A stretch of 64,000 nt of DNA from Gilliamella intestini (GTDB lineage Bacteria; Pseudomonadota; Gammaproteobacteria; Enterobacterales; Orbaceae): NCBI RefSeq assembly GCF_900094935.1, contig NZ_FMBA01000003.1, positions 29,354 to 93,353 of the forward strand, written 5' to 3'. The notes below the pieces were generated by a model, which saw only the letters and a list, made by a program, of their open reading frames with translations, had not been told where the DNA came from and ran no database searches. The position numbers and the translations under genes are program-made. Positions 54,979 to 64,000 of the stretch are shown here, in pieces (the first letter of the stretch is position 1; the number at the start of each line of letters is the position of its first letter).

Positions 54979-56370
54979 TTATGAATTTTTAACTTCGTTA
55001 AGTAGTTTTAACGCAATAATAATTAACACAATAGCCCCAATAACTAAACAAATCCAAATTAACCATTTTGGCAAATATGAGTTTGTCGTATTGCTATCTT
55101 TAATGGTTTGAGCCAATGCCTTTTTACCAGCTAATTTGATATTTTCACCAAGATAGGCTGCAGGCAAATCTTGTGCTGATAGCGAATCAGACAGAAGTAC
55201 TTTTTCACTTAATGCTGCTGATTTAGCTTTAGCCGAACCCCAAGCCAAAATAAATGGTCCATTATTGCCACTATTAAAAATCAAGCTCATACGGCTACGG
55301 TAAGCAACTACTTGTGGTGCTTGGTCAAAGCTAGCGTTGTTAGCTTTTATCTTGAGCTGTTTTATTTGTAAATCTGGATCGTTTATTTTAATGTTTGGGC
55401 TTTGATCGGTATTTGTAACGCGTCGAATAATGTAATCGTCAAGCTTATGCCAGATTTGATCTTTATCATTGCTTTTATAATAAACGCTAATTGGCAACAC
55501 CGTTCTTGAGTTTTGCAGTGAGATGGATAATTCTTTAACTGGCTGTGGTGTTGGTAACTGATAAAATGCCTCTTGCTCATCAGAAGACGCAAGTTCAAAA
55601 TTGATCGGGTAAAGTGCAATTTTTGGGGGGGCCTTTCTAGAAATAAACTTAACTTTTTTAATAGTTGGGATCGTTTGTTGTTCTGATTTTAATTGTAAAA
55701 TCCAATATTTAGCTTTGTAATTGGTATTTGATGGGATATCAATTACATTGACTTTAAGCGATTGCTCATTATTGTTATCAACCAAAGACATCACTGGCAC
55801 GTTATTTAGTGCGGTTTGCCAATTGCTTAAATCTTGGCTATAAAGTAGTTTAGCAGTAGCTTGCCAATTTTGACTTTCAGCGGTATCAAAATCGATTGAT
55901 AAGCGACTAATTGCTTGCTCTAGTTTTATTCCGTTAGGAACTTGTAATAAATAAGTTGCATAGTATTGTTCTTGACTGTTGGTATTATCTAGGGAAATTT
56001 GAACATCTTTATTATTGATATTAATATTATATTGTTCAGTACCTTGTTTACTTTGTTTTTCTTGACGGTGTTCTTGGTTTTTATCTAAATCGTAAATAGT
56101 GACCTGAAATATTTGATTGACATCATCTCGTTGATAAACATTAACTAATGCATAAGGCACAGGTTGTCCTTTATGATTAAATACACGAATATCATCTAAA
56201 CGAATTGAAAGCGCTTGTGTATACACATCGCTCGTTAGATCTATGCGGCTATACATACTTGAATCATTGCTAGTTTCAATCATTGCACCATAGGCATATT
56301 GGTTGGTTTTGTCTGTTGCTTGACAAAATCCACTGATTAGCATTAAAGCACTTAATATTAATTTTTTCAT
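54979..56370 (-). CDS. DUF3999 family protein
   Basis: 463 aa. Signal peptide ending CQA near residue 18, a large beta-rich periplasmic part (about 20-425), and a single C-terminal membrane helix (about 434-456, LPKWLIWICLVIGAIVLIIIALKLL). This matches the DUF3999 family, which is regularly found beside DUF2339 genes, as here. It begins 86 bases after the DUF2339 stop. Function unknown; the pair may act in the envelope. Confidence 0.8.
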   Translation of the reverse strand: MKKLILSALMLISGFCQATDKTNQYAYGAMIETSNDSSMYSRIDLTSDVYTQALSIRLDDIRVFNHKGQPVPYALVNVYQRDDVNQIFQVTIYDLDKNQEHRQEKQSKQGTEQYNININNKDVQISLDNTNSQEQYYATYLLQVPNGIKLEQAISRLSIDFDTAESQNWQATAKLLYSQDLSNWQTALNNVPVMSLVDNNNEQSLKVNVIDIPSNTNYKAKYWILQLKSEQQTIPTIKKVKFISRKAPPKIALYPINFELASSDEQEAFYQLPTPQPVKELSISLQNSRTVLPISVYYKSNDKDQIWHKLDDYIIRRVTNTDQSPNIKINDPDLQIKQLKIKANNASFDQAPQVVAYRSRMSLIFNSGNNGPFILAWGSAKAKSAALSEKVLLSDSLSAQDLPAAYLGENIKLAGKKALAQTIKDSNTTNSYLPKWLIWICLVIGAIVLIIIALKLLNEVKNS

Positions 56371-56455
56371 AATTCATTTATCCATAAAATTTAATAGCAC
56401 TTAGGCTTTATTTCTATTTTTATACTGAAAACTGAAATTAATCATCTTCTCTAAA

Positions 56456-59400
56456 TTACTCCAAAATTTGCTTATTATTATCTTGTTTTGGTGGTAATGG
56501 CGCTAAATAGGCGATTAATAACATTAATAATGCAACACCAATAAAGGCAAATGCTCGCAGTAATCCATCAAGTTCACGAATATCGACAAAGATTAATTTT
56601 ATAATAACGATCACTTGAATAATTTCACCGCTGTACCATATTTTCCGAAGTGAATAACGATGCCCGATAGTGATTAATATTACCGATGTTAACATCCAAA
56701 GCAACGAAGCAGTCATTTGAACAATATTATTGTGCCACAAAGAATAAGCCATCCAAGATATATCAAACACCTGGCTTAAGTAGCGTAATACTACACTATT
56801 TGCCCATAAAAAGGTTAGCGTGATTAATGGCACTAAAACCATATTTGGTAAGGGGATATTAAAATAAGAAGTATTGATAATTTTGTTGCCAATGTGTGAA
56901 TAACTGATGGCAAACTTTAACCAGACCGTTAACATGATTAAGGCAAAAATGGCACTTTCTTCTAGCGGATTGAGAATCGGAATATATTGCCAGTAAATAA
57001 TTTGTCCACTCATACCTAACCCAACAATTAAATAATAGCTAATATAAAGCACAATAGGCATTAGACCTATTATCCAATAGGATTTGATTAATGGTAACGA
57101 GGCCATTATTTGACGCTTAATCAAGAAGTAGAACAGTAAAACAATACTGCTTGCTATAGTTGCTGCAATACTCCATTTTACTACTTCATATCCCCACGGT
57201 AATGAATTAAACCAATGAACGGTTTCACGAATTAACCAGCAAAGAATCATCCAGAATAAACTAATATGCAATACAATAGGAAAAGTGTTGAACGTTGTTT
57301 CTGCTGTTTTGTTTTCAATAAGATAATTGGCAACATACAAATAATAATAACAGCTAATAAATGCAAGCACCCAAGCTAAGTTCCAAACGCCGAAGCTTGA
57401 TAAATAATAATATCCAATATACGCTCTGAATAATGACAAAGGTATCACTAACCATAGTGCTAATACTGCATAACAGATTATATTCCACTTGATTTTTTGA
57501 CCAACGCCATACCATAACCAAGTCGATACCGTAAAGCCCAATAAAATTGGTGCCACATTTGGCGTGCTTTCATCCAGCATAAGTGGAATGCATAATGAAA
57601 TCCACAGTATCCAAACAATCGAAGCGATGACCATAAATAATATTTTAATCAGCTTATCAATATCGTCATTACGGTCATAACAGTGCCATAAACATGCATT
57701 GATAAATAAAATAATACTGGTGATACCTAAAAGCCATATGAATGACGCTGTGGTTAAGTGATTATATTCTAAAGATATACAGGTAGAAATGATTCCCAGT
57801 AGGGTAATAGCACTACCTAGTAACGCCATGCGATAATATTTTTGAGAAAGCATAATCCAACTTAATGCCGTTCCCTCAAATAACCAAAGTGTCGCAGTCA
57901 AATTAGCACTAAAGGCAAGCGGAATGGATAAGGTACTAAATGCCATACCAATGGCCAGTCCCAAAAGCGCAATTTTTTTAGCTGTTGTTGGCCACAAGCG
58001 TAAAATAATATAGGAACCAACCAGATAAAATAAACCAAAACCTAATGAAGAAAACGCAGGACCAAATTCCCATTGATGAGTGATCGCATATTGCAGGCCA
58101 AATCCTGATAATGGCGTTCCAAATAGCAAAATGAGATCGAGCACATTTTGATAAGGTTCTTTATTATTACTGCGAATCGATAATAACACCGCCAAAATAC
58201 CATAAATTAGCATATTAGCGACGATAAATATCTGACATTCAATATAAAACTCAGGTAGAAAATTACTCATTCCCCATAGTAGTGATACAACAAAGGTAAA
58301 TAGAAATCCTAATAAATTAAGTACTCGCCAAGATTGTGAAATACTAATCACCAAAATAGCACTAGAAATCATTAAATAATAGCTAAATAATGCAACATGA
58401 TTGCCCGAATCATTAGATAATAAAATCGGTGTTAAATAGCCCCCAACACAAGCAATAATTGCCAAACTCATTGCCCTTTGCACAACGGCAAATACAACAC
58501 TTGTTGAACAAATCACGAATAAAATAGCAAAAGCCAGTAACATAGGTACTAGCTCATACAGCCTATAAGCGGCAAAAATGGTTAGGTACAAAGTTGCAAA
58601 TCCACCACCTTGCAAAATTAAGGCATAAATTTTGCGCTTATCTTTTAATTTCCAACCTATAGCCAATAAAGCAATGCCCAAGACTAATGCACCTAATACT
58701 CTCAACTCTGGTGAAAGAACATTATGTTCAACACTATATTTAAACAGATATGTTAACCCTAAAAACAGTATTGCAATGGCAATTTTGGCAAGAACATTGC
58801 CTTTAATAAACCAATTAAAAGCAAGTAACAATAAATTAGGGTTTGTGCTCGTAGTAGTCGGTTTTTTATATGCAGAATCAAATGGGTCTAATGTTGGTGA
58901 TGTTAAGGTTTCTGCGTTTGTTATTTCAGGCTCGGTAACCTCATCGGATACTGATTCACTGACACAAGTTTGTGCTTCTTGTTCTGTTGCTACTTCTTCA
59001 TATGGGGTGTTAGCTTGCGTTAAAACATCGAAATTAGTGTTTTTATCGTCAAGTGGGTTGTGGGCAAATTGTTCGGATTGAGTGAATAAGACAGGCTCAT
59101 TTTGATCATTGAGTTGCAAGCAATCGGCGTTTAAATTGTAATTATTAGTGGCACAAGGAATTTGAGGTGGCGTTTCAATTTCGGTTACTGATAGATCAAC
59201 TAGGTCGGCATCGTCGGATGCTTGAATGATGCCATTGGTTTGATAGTCAAATTGCTGATTGGTATTTTCAGTGTCACTATCATGTTGTTTGCTCTGTATG
59301 GTTAACTCATCCAAAGTTTGGTCAGTAGTTTCTTGAACCGTATCAGAATGGGACGAACTACTTTTTTGCTGATGAAGATGCTCTGAAAGCGATAAAACAC

Positions 59401-59518
59401 TTTTTTGTAACTCTGTTAATTGATGCCTCAAAGCAGAAATTTGATTTCCTAAGCTAGAAAAATTAATAAACACTGCTATTAGCATACCAATAATGAGTAA
59501 ATAAAAAAGAAACTCCAT
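56456..59518 (-). CDS. DUF2339 family multi-pass membrane protein
   Basis: 1020 aa. A first hydrophobic helix, a coiled coil (about 22-55), an acidic Ser/Thr/Gln-rich segment to about 225, then more than 20 closely packed hydrophobic helices to the end. This is the DUF2339 plan. Partner of the DUF3999 gene downstream. No enzymatic motif seen; role unknown. Confidence 0.82.
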   Translation of the reverse strand: MEFLFYLLIIGMLIAVFINFSSLGNQISALRHQLTELQKSVLSLSEHLHQQKSSSSHSDTVQETTDQTLDELTIQSKQHDSDTENTNQQFDYQTNGIIQASDDADLVDLSVTEIETPPQIPCATNNYNLNADCLQLNDQNEPVLFTQSEQFAHNPLDDKNTNFDVLTQANTPYEEVATEQEAQTCVSESVSDEVTEPEITNAETLTSPTLDPFDSAYKKPTTTSTNPNLLLLAFNWFIKGNVLAKIAIAILFLGLTYLFKYSVEHNVLSPELRVLGALVLGIALLAIGWKLKDKRKIYALILQGGGFATLYLTIFAAYRLYELVPMLLAFAILFVICSTSVVFAVVQRAMSLAIIACVGGYLTPILLSNDSGNHVALFSYYLMISSAILVISISQSWRVLNLLGFLFTFVVSLLWGMSNFLPEFYIECQIFIVANMLIYGILAVLLSIRSNNKEPYQNVLDLILLFGTPLSGFGLQYAITHQWEFGPAFSSLGFGLFYLVGSYIILRLWPTTAKKIALLGLAIGMAFSTLSIPLAFSANLTATLWLFEGTALSWIMLSQKYYRMALLGSAITLLGIISTCISLEYNHLTTASFIWLLGITSIILFINACLWHCYDRNDDIDKLIKILFMVIASIVWILWISLCIPLMLDESTPNVAPILLGFTVSTWLWYGVGQKIKWNIICYAVLALWLVIPLSLFRAYIGYYYLSSFGVWNLAWVLAFISCYYYLYVANYLIENKTAETTFNTFPIVLHISLFWMILCWLIRETVHWFNSLPWGYEVVKWSIAATIASSIVLLFYFLIKRQIMASLPLIKSYWIIGLMPIVLYISYYLIVGLGMSGQIIYWQYIPILNPLEESAIFALIMLTVWLKFAISYSHIGNKIINTSYFNIPLPNMVLVPLITLTFLWANSVVLRYLSQVFDISWMAYSLWHNNIVQMTASLLWMLTSVILITIGHRYSLRKIWYSGEIIQVIVIIKLIFVDIRELDGLLRAFAFIGVALLMLLIAYLAPLPPKQDNNKQILE

Positions 59519-59965
59519 GCTAATTTACCCTTATATTTTCATAAGATATCATTAATTATTTTTTGTTTCTATGCAGTAAATCAGTAATTAACTAATAAAT
59601 CAATATTTTTTAAATACCCACCAAAGGTAACCACTTTAAAAGCCTCCACAAATGTGATTTTCTATGTGAGCGATGTACTTACTATAGCAATAGGGTATTT
59701 ATAAAGCTGTTCAGTTTTTAGGTTATATTTTTTGTAAAAAATATTCAGGATTCTATACCTTTTTAAAATTAAGAAAGTCGAAAAAAGCGATACGTACTCT
59801 TAATTGAAATTTAACATAATTAATAAATATTCTAAGATTTAAAAGATAAAAATAAACTTTTTCGCCATCACTCGATTAACTGTATTTCATATAGCCACAC
59901 CGTGCGCTTTCTTTTATAATATTGGTCTATTTTTCCTTATTTTTGGCTTAAAAAGAGTAATTTTT
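59519..59965. other. 447-base gap upstream of purL
   Basis: No coding frame seen. AAATACCC (59612-59619) and GGGTATTT (59693-59700) are inverted repeats 73 bases apart. A TTCAGGA-type repeat lies at 59727-59750. A TATAAT at 59915-59920 is a possible purL -10, with no good -35. I do not find a clear PurR operator. Confidence 0.5.
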
Positions 59966-62900
59966 ATGAAAATTTTAGCTGGCTGCTCTGCGTTATCTCC
60001 ATTTCGTATTAGTAAAATCTTATCTACTTGCTGTGAAAAATCCATCCCTGTTATTAATATTGAAGCCCAATATCTACATTTTGTTGATTTGGCAGGCGAA
60101 TTGACGGCTGAACAACAGTTAACGTTAGATAAATTATTACAATACGGTCCAAAAACTGCACAAATCAATGTCGATCAAACAGCTAGCAAACAACTCTTTT
60201 TAGTGACGCCAAGAGCGGGAACGATTTCGCCTTGGTCGTCAAAAGCAACTGATATTGCGCATAATTGTGGTTTATCACAGATTCGCCGTATTGAGCGGGG
60301 AATTGCTTATTATGTGCAAGTGAGTTCAGAATTAACCGATTGCCAAAAAAACGATTTTGTAGCATTAATTCATGATCGCATGATGGAAGCGGTCTTTAGC
60401 CATGTTGATCAAGCCGAGCAGTTATTTCATGTTGAATCACCTGCGCCAGTGACAACCATTGATTTATTAGGTCAAGGGCGCGTGGCATTAGACGAGGCTA
60501 ATCTTAAATTAGGTTTGGCATTAGCATCTGATGAGATTGATTATTTAGTTGAGAACTTTAAAAAACTAAATCGTAATCCTACTGATATTGAACTTTATAT
60601 GTTTGCACAAGCCAATTCTGAGCATTGTCGTCACAAGATTTTTAATGCCGATTGGGTTATTGATGGGGTAAAGCAGGCTAAATCACTGTTTAAGATGATA
60701 AAAAATAGTTTTGAACACACTCCTGATTATGTTTCGTCCGCTTATAAAGATAACGCTGCAGTGATGGACGGTTCAATCGTTGGGCGCTTTTTTGCGGATA
60801 ATGAGAATAAAACATACTGCTATCATCAAGAATATGCCGATATTTTAATGAAAGTTGAGACGCATAATCACCCAACAGCAATATCGCCTTGGCCAGGTGC
60901 GGCAACGGGGAGCGGTGGTGAAATTCGTGATGAGGGCGCAACAGGGCGCGGTGCTAAACCAAAAGCTGGTTTAGTCGGGTTTTCGGTTTCTAATTTGCGA
61001 ATCCCTCATTTTGAACAACCTTGGGAGCAAAATTTTGGTAAGCCTGATCGCATTGTGAGTGCCTTTGATATTATGATGGATGGCCCTTTAGGTGGTGCGG
61101 CGTTTAATAATGAATTTGGTCGTCCGGCTTTGTTAGGGTATTTCCGTACTTATGAAGAAAAGGTTAATAGCCATAATGGCGAGGAGCTTCGAGGTTATCA
61201 TAAACCGATTATGTTAGCTGGTGGTATGGGTAATATTCGCCGTGAACATATCCAAAAAGGTGAGTTTCCAGCTGGCTCTAAGCTGATTGTTTTAGGTGGC
61301 CCAGCTATGAATATTGGCTTAGGTGGCGGGGCGGCTTCGTCTATGGCATCGGGACAGTCTGATGCCGATTTGGATTTTGCTTCTGTTCAGCGTGATAACC
61401 CTGAAATGGAGCGCCGTTGTCAGGAAGTTATTGATCGCTGTTGGCAACTTGGTGAAGATAATCCTATCTTATTTATTCATGATGTTGGTGCTGGTGGTTT
61501 GTCTAATGCGATGCCTGAACTTGTTAGCGATGGTGGGTGTGGCGGTCAGTTTGAGCTTCGTAAAATACTTAGCGATGAACCAGGTATGTCACCACTAGAA
61601 GTTTGGTGTAATGAATCGCAAGAGCGTTATGTGCTTGCGATTCATCCCGATAAATTGGCATTATTTGCTGAACTTTGTCAGCGTGAGCGTGCACCTTATG
61701 CGGTGATTGGTGAGGCGACCGCCAATAAAGCTGTTACCTTACATGATGAGCATTTTAATAATAATCCCATCGATTTGCCATTAGATGTGCTACTTGGTAA
61801 AACGCCTAAAATGCAACGTGATGTTAAAACTCACCAAGCACATGGTGATAATTTTTCAACTTCTGAAATTAATTTATATGATGCGGTTAAACGTGTTCTA
61901 CATTTGCCAACCGTTGCCGAAAAGACCTTTTTAATTACCATTGGCGATCGCTCTGTAACGGGGATGGTATCGCGCGATCAAATGGTTGGCCCATGGCAAG
62001 TGCCAGTGGCTGATTGTGCGGTGACTACAGCAAGTTTAGATAGCTATTATGGCGAAGCCATGTCAATCGGCGAGCGTGCGCCCGTTGCGTTACTTAATTT
62101 TGCCGCATCAGCAAGGCTTGCAGTTGGTGAGGCAATTACGAATATTGCTGCAACCAATATTGGTGATATCAAACGAATTAAGCTTTCGGCTAACTGGATG
62201 GCAGCAGCAGGGCATCCGGGCGAAGATGCTGGGCTTTATGAGGCCGTTAAAGCTATTGGTGAAGAGTTATGTCCAGCGTTAGGGCTTGCTATTCCTGTTG
62301 GTAAAGATTCGATGTCCATGAAAACCACTTGGCAACAAGATGGTGAGCAAAAAACCATGACTTCACCATTATCATTGGTGATTTCGGCATTTGCCCGTGT
62401 TGAAGATGTGCGTAAAACAGTGACACCACAATTGCGTACTGATCAGGATAATACATTACTGTTGATTGATTTATCGAAAGGCCATCAAGCACTAGGTGCC
62501 ACCGCACTAGCCCAAGTGTATCGTCATTTAGGCCAAAAAACAGCGGATGTTCATGATCCTAAAGAACTGCTTACTTTTTATAATGCGATTCAGGCTTTAG
62601 TAAGCCAAAATGCGTTGCTTGCTTATCATGATCGTTCTGATGGTGGACTGTTTGTGACATTGGCCGAAATGGCTTTTGCAGGGCATTGTGGAATTGATAT
62701 TGATATTTCTCAATTAGGTCATGATGTGATTGCTTCGTTATTTAATGAGGAGCTCGGCGCAGTTATTCAGGTAGCGAATAATCGTTTAGATGATGTGATG
62801 GAGTGCTTTAAGCAGTTTGGCTTATCCCATGCGGTTCATGTGCTTGGTAGAGCTAAAACTGGTCAACAAATTATTGTACGTGATAACTCAGCTACAGTAT

Positions 62901-63868
62901 ACAGTGAATCACGCTTAACTTTGAGAACATGGTGGGCGCAAACGACATGGCAAATGCAACGTTTACGAGATAATCCTGAATGTGCTGATCAAGAACATCA
63001 AGCTAAACAAAATGAAGATGATCCAGGATTAAATGTACACTTAACTTTTGATCTGCAAGCCGATATTGCTGCGCCTTATATTGCTAAAGGAACAAGACCA
63101 AAAGTCGCTGTTTTACGTGAGCAAGGCGTTAATTCACACGTTGAAATGGCAGCAGCATTTGATAGAGCAGGTTTTCAAGCTATTGATGTGCATATGACAG
63201 ATTTACTTTCTGGTCGAATTACACTTAGTCAATTTAGTACACTAGTTGCTTGTGGTGGTTTTTCTTATGGTGATGTGTTAGGTGCGGGTGAAGGTTGGGC
63301 AAAATCGATTTTATTTAATGAACAAGTTCGTGATGAATTTGAACGATTCTTTCATCGCAAAGATACTTTATCGTTAGGGGTTTGTAACGGTTGTCAGATG
63401 ATGTCGAATCTTAAGGATCTAATTCCGGGAGCCGACTTGTGGCCTCATTTTGTTCGTAATTTATCAGAACGTTTTGAAGCTCGCTTTAGTTTAGTGCAAA
63501 TTCAATCAAGCCCGTCGTTGCTATTTACTGATATGGTTGGTTCGCATATGCCAATTGCTGTTTCACACGGGGAAGGGCGTGTTGAAGTGGGGGATGATAC
63601 TCATCTAAACCGTTTAGAAGCATCAGGATTAATTGCCGTACGTTATATTGACCATTTTGGCAAAGTAACACAGCAATACCCTGCTAATCCAAATGGTTCG
63701 CCAAACGGTATTACTGCAGTGACATCTCAAGATGGGCGAGCAACTATTATGATGCCACATCCAGAACGGGTATTTAGAACGGTAACTAATTCATGGCATC
63801 CTGATAACTGGGGGGAAGATAGCCCTTGGATGAGAATATTCCGTAATGCTCGTAAGCAATTAGGTTAA
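59966..63868 (+). CDS. purL: Phosphoribosylformylglycinamidine synthase
   Basis: 1300 aa (E. coli 1295). Large-form FGAM synthase: N-terminal PurS-like part, two AIR-synthase-like halves ([49 protein letters not shown]), and a C-terminal class I glutaminase with GVCNGCQMM (Cys1140) and MPHPERVFR. Fourth step of purine synthesis: converts FGAR, glutamine and ATP to FGAM. Monocistronic. Confidence 0.98.
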   Translation: MKILAGCSALSPFRISKILSTCCEKSIPVINIEAQYLHFVDLAGELTAEQQLTLDKLLQYGPKTAQINVDQTASKQLFLVTPRAGTISPWSSKATDIAHNCGLSQIRRIERGIAYYVQVSSELTDCQKNDFVALIHDRMMEAVFSHVDQAEQLFHVESPAPVTTIDLLGQGRVALDEANLKLGLALASDEIDYLVENFKKLNRNPTDIELYMFAQANSEHCRHKIFNADWVIDGVKQAKSLFKMIKNSFEHTPDYVSSAYKDNAAVMDGSIVGRFFADNENKTYCYHQEYADILMKVETHNHPTAISPWPGAATGSGGEIRDEGATGRGAKPKAGLVGFSVSNLRIPHFEQPWEQNFGKPDRIVSAFDIMMDGPLGGAAFNNEFGRPALLGYFRTYEEKVNSHNGEELRGYHKPIMLAGGMGNIRREHIQKGEFPAGSKLIVLGGPAMNIGLGGGAASSMASGQSDADLDFASVQRDNPEMERRCQEVIDRCWQLGEDNPILFIHDVGAGGLSNAMPELVSDGGCGGQFELRKILSDEPGMSPLEVWCNESQERYVLAIHPDKLALFAELCQRERAPYAVIGEATANKAVTLHDEHFNNNPIDLPLDVLLGKTPKMQRDVKTHQAHGDNFSTSEINLYDAVKRVLHLPTVAEKTFLITIGDRSVTGMVSRDQMVGPWQVPVADCAVTTASLDSYYGEAMSIGERAPVALLNFAASARLAVGEAITNIAATNIGDIKRIKLSANWMAAAGHPGEDAGLYEAVKAIGEELCPALGLAIPVGKDSMSMKTTWQQDGEQKTMTSPLSLVISAFARVEDVRKTVTPQLRTDQDNTLLLIDLSKGHQALGATALAQVYRHLGQKTADVHDPKELLTFYNAIQALVSQNALLAYHDRSDGGLFVTLAEMAFAGHCGIDIDISQLGHDVIASLFNEELGAVIQVANNRLDDVMECFKQFGLSHAVHVLGRAKTGQQIIVRDNSATVYSESRLTLRTWWAQTTWQMQRLRDNPECADQEHQAKQNEDDPGLNVHLTFDLQADIAAPYIAKGTRPKVAVLREQGVNSHVEMAAAFDRAGFQAIDVHMTDLLSGRITLSQFSTLVACGGFSYGDVLGAGEGWAKSILFNEQVRDEFERFFHRKDTLSLGVCNGCQMMSNLKDLIPGADLWPHFVRNLSERFEARFSLVQIQSSPSLLFTDMVGSHMPIAVSHGEGRVEVGDDTHLNRLEASGLIAVRYIDHFGKVTQQYPANPNGSPNGITAVTSQDGRATIMMPHPERVFRTVTNSWHPDNWGEDSPWMRIFRNARKQLG

Positions 63869-63907
63869 ATTGTAGTAGCTCAAACTTAATCTGACAGATA
63901 CATATTA

Positions 63908-63947
63908 CTCATCGGCTTTCATTTTAACAAAATGCGTGTCCGATGAG
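63908..63947 (+). terminator. Stem-loop after purL
   Basis: CTCATCGG (63908-63915) pairs with CCGATGAG (63940-63947), with CATTTT/AAAATG nested inside. No strong T run follows, so termination is likely but not certain. Confidence 0.55.
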
Positions 63948-64000
63948 CAAAATAAATTCTCCAATTGCTTTTCCTTAACCAACCCCTTTGCATCATTCCA

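Noticed and set aside
58632..59081. 149-aa open frame antisense to the DUF2339 gene
   Set aside because: Mirror of the low-complexity acidic segment of DUF2339; no independent support.

Overview
The window is a contiguous, AT-rich stretch of a gammaproteobacterial chromosome. Three blocks match the enterobacterial arrangement: dnaA-dnaN-recF-gyrB, der-bamB-yfgM-hisS-ispG-rodZ (with the YfgJ-type zinc ribbon below der), and rplU-rpmA-yhbE-obgE. With a RyhB-type small RNA, MipA, OmpA and a NarX/NarP-like pair, a host-associated relative of the Enterobacterales/Pasteurellales such as the Orbaceae (Gilliamella-like) is my best inference. The sequence does not prove the genus. I see no insertion sequence, CRISPR array, tRNA or rRNA.

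Layout. 1-5.5 kb is an accessory cluster. On the + strand it has a HAD phosphatase (cut by the window edge), an alpha/beta hydrolase and two small SMR-type transporters. Converging on the - strand are a class III aminotransferase, a FemAB/GNAT-like protein and an arginase-fold protein. It looks like a small-molecule pathway with its own exporter, product unknown. 5.7-8.8 kb holds mipA, rdgC and ompA. 8.9-15 kb is the replication block dnaA-dnaN-recF-gyrB.

15.2-33.3 kb is the most unusual region: twelve tightly packed - strand genes. In transcription order they are srfA, srfB (actin/Hsp70-fold ATPase) and srfC (dynamin-like GTPase), then a membrane protein, a secreted VWA protein that looks like the periplasmic half of the type VI secretion kinase PpkA, an ABC ATPase and FtsX-like permease (TagT/TagS-like), a SUMF1-fold protein (TagR-like), two coiled-coil lipoproteins (one TagQ-like), and two paralogous membrane VWA proteins whose cytoplasmic domains resemble that of SrfA. 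No kinase, phosphatase, Fha or type VI structural gene is present. I propose that an envelope-sensing module like TagQRST/PpkA has been joined to the SrfABC machine.

33.5-49.3 kb is mostly housekeeping: gss, ybeD, adk, the der-to-rodZ block, pdxY, tyrS, putP, nth and smrB. The smrB-obgE gap encodes a clear RyhB small RNA under a Fur box. 49.3-52.2 kb is obgE-yhbE-rpmA-rplU. 52.3-54.8 kb is a nitrate/nitrite-type two-component pair. 54.9-59.5 kb is a DUF3999/DUF2339 membrane-protein pair. 59.9-63.9 kb is purL.

Short intergenic repeats are scattered over the window: three copies of a 34-base element, and a related TTCAGGAAA-core element.
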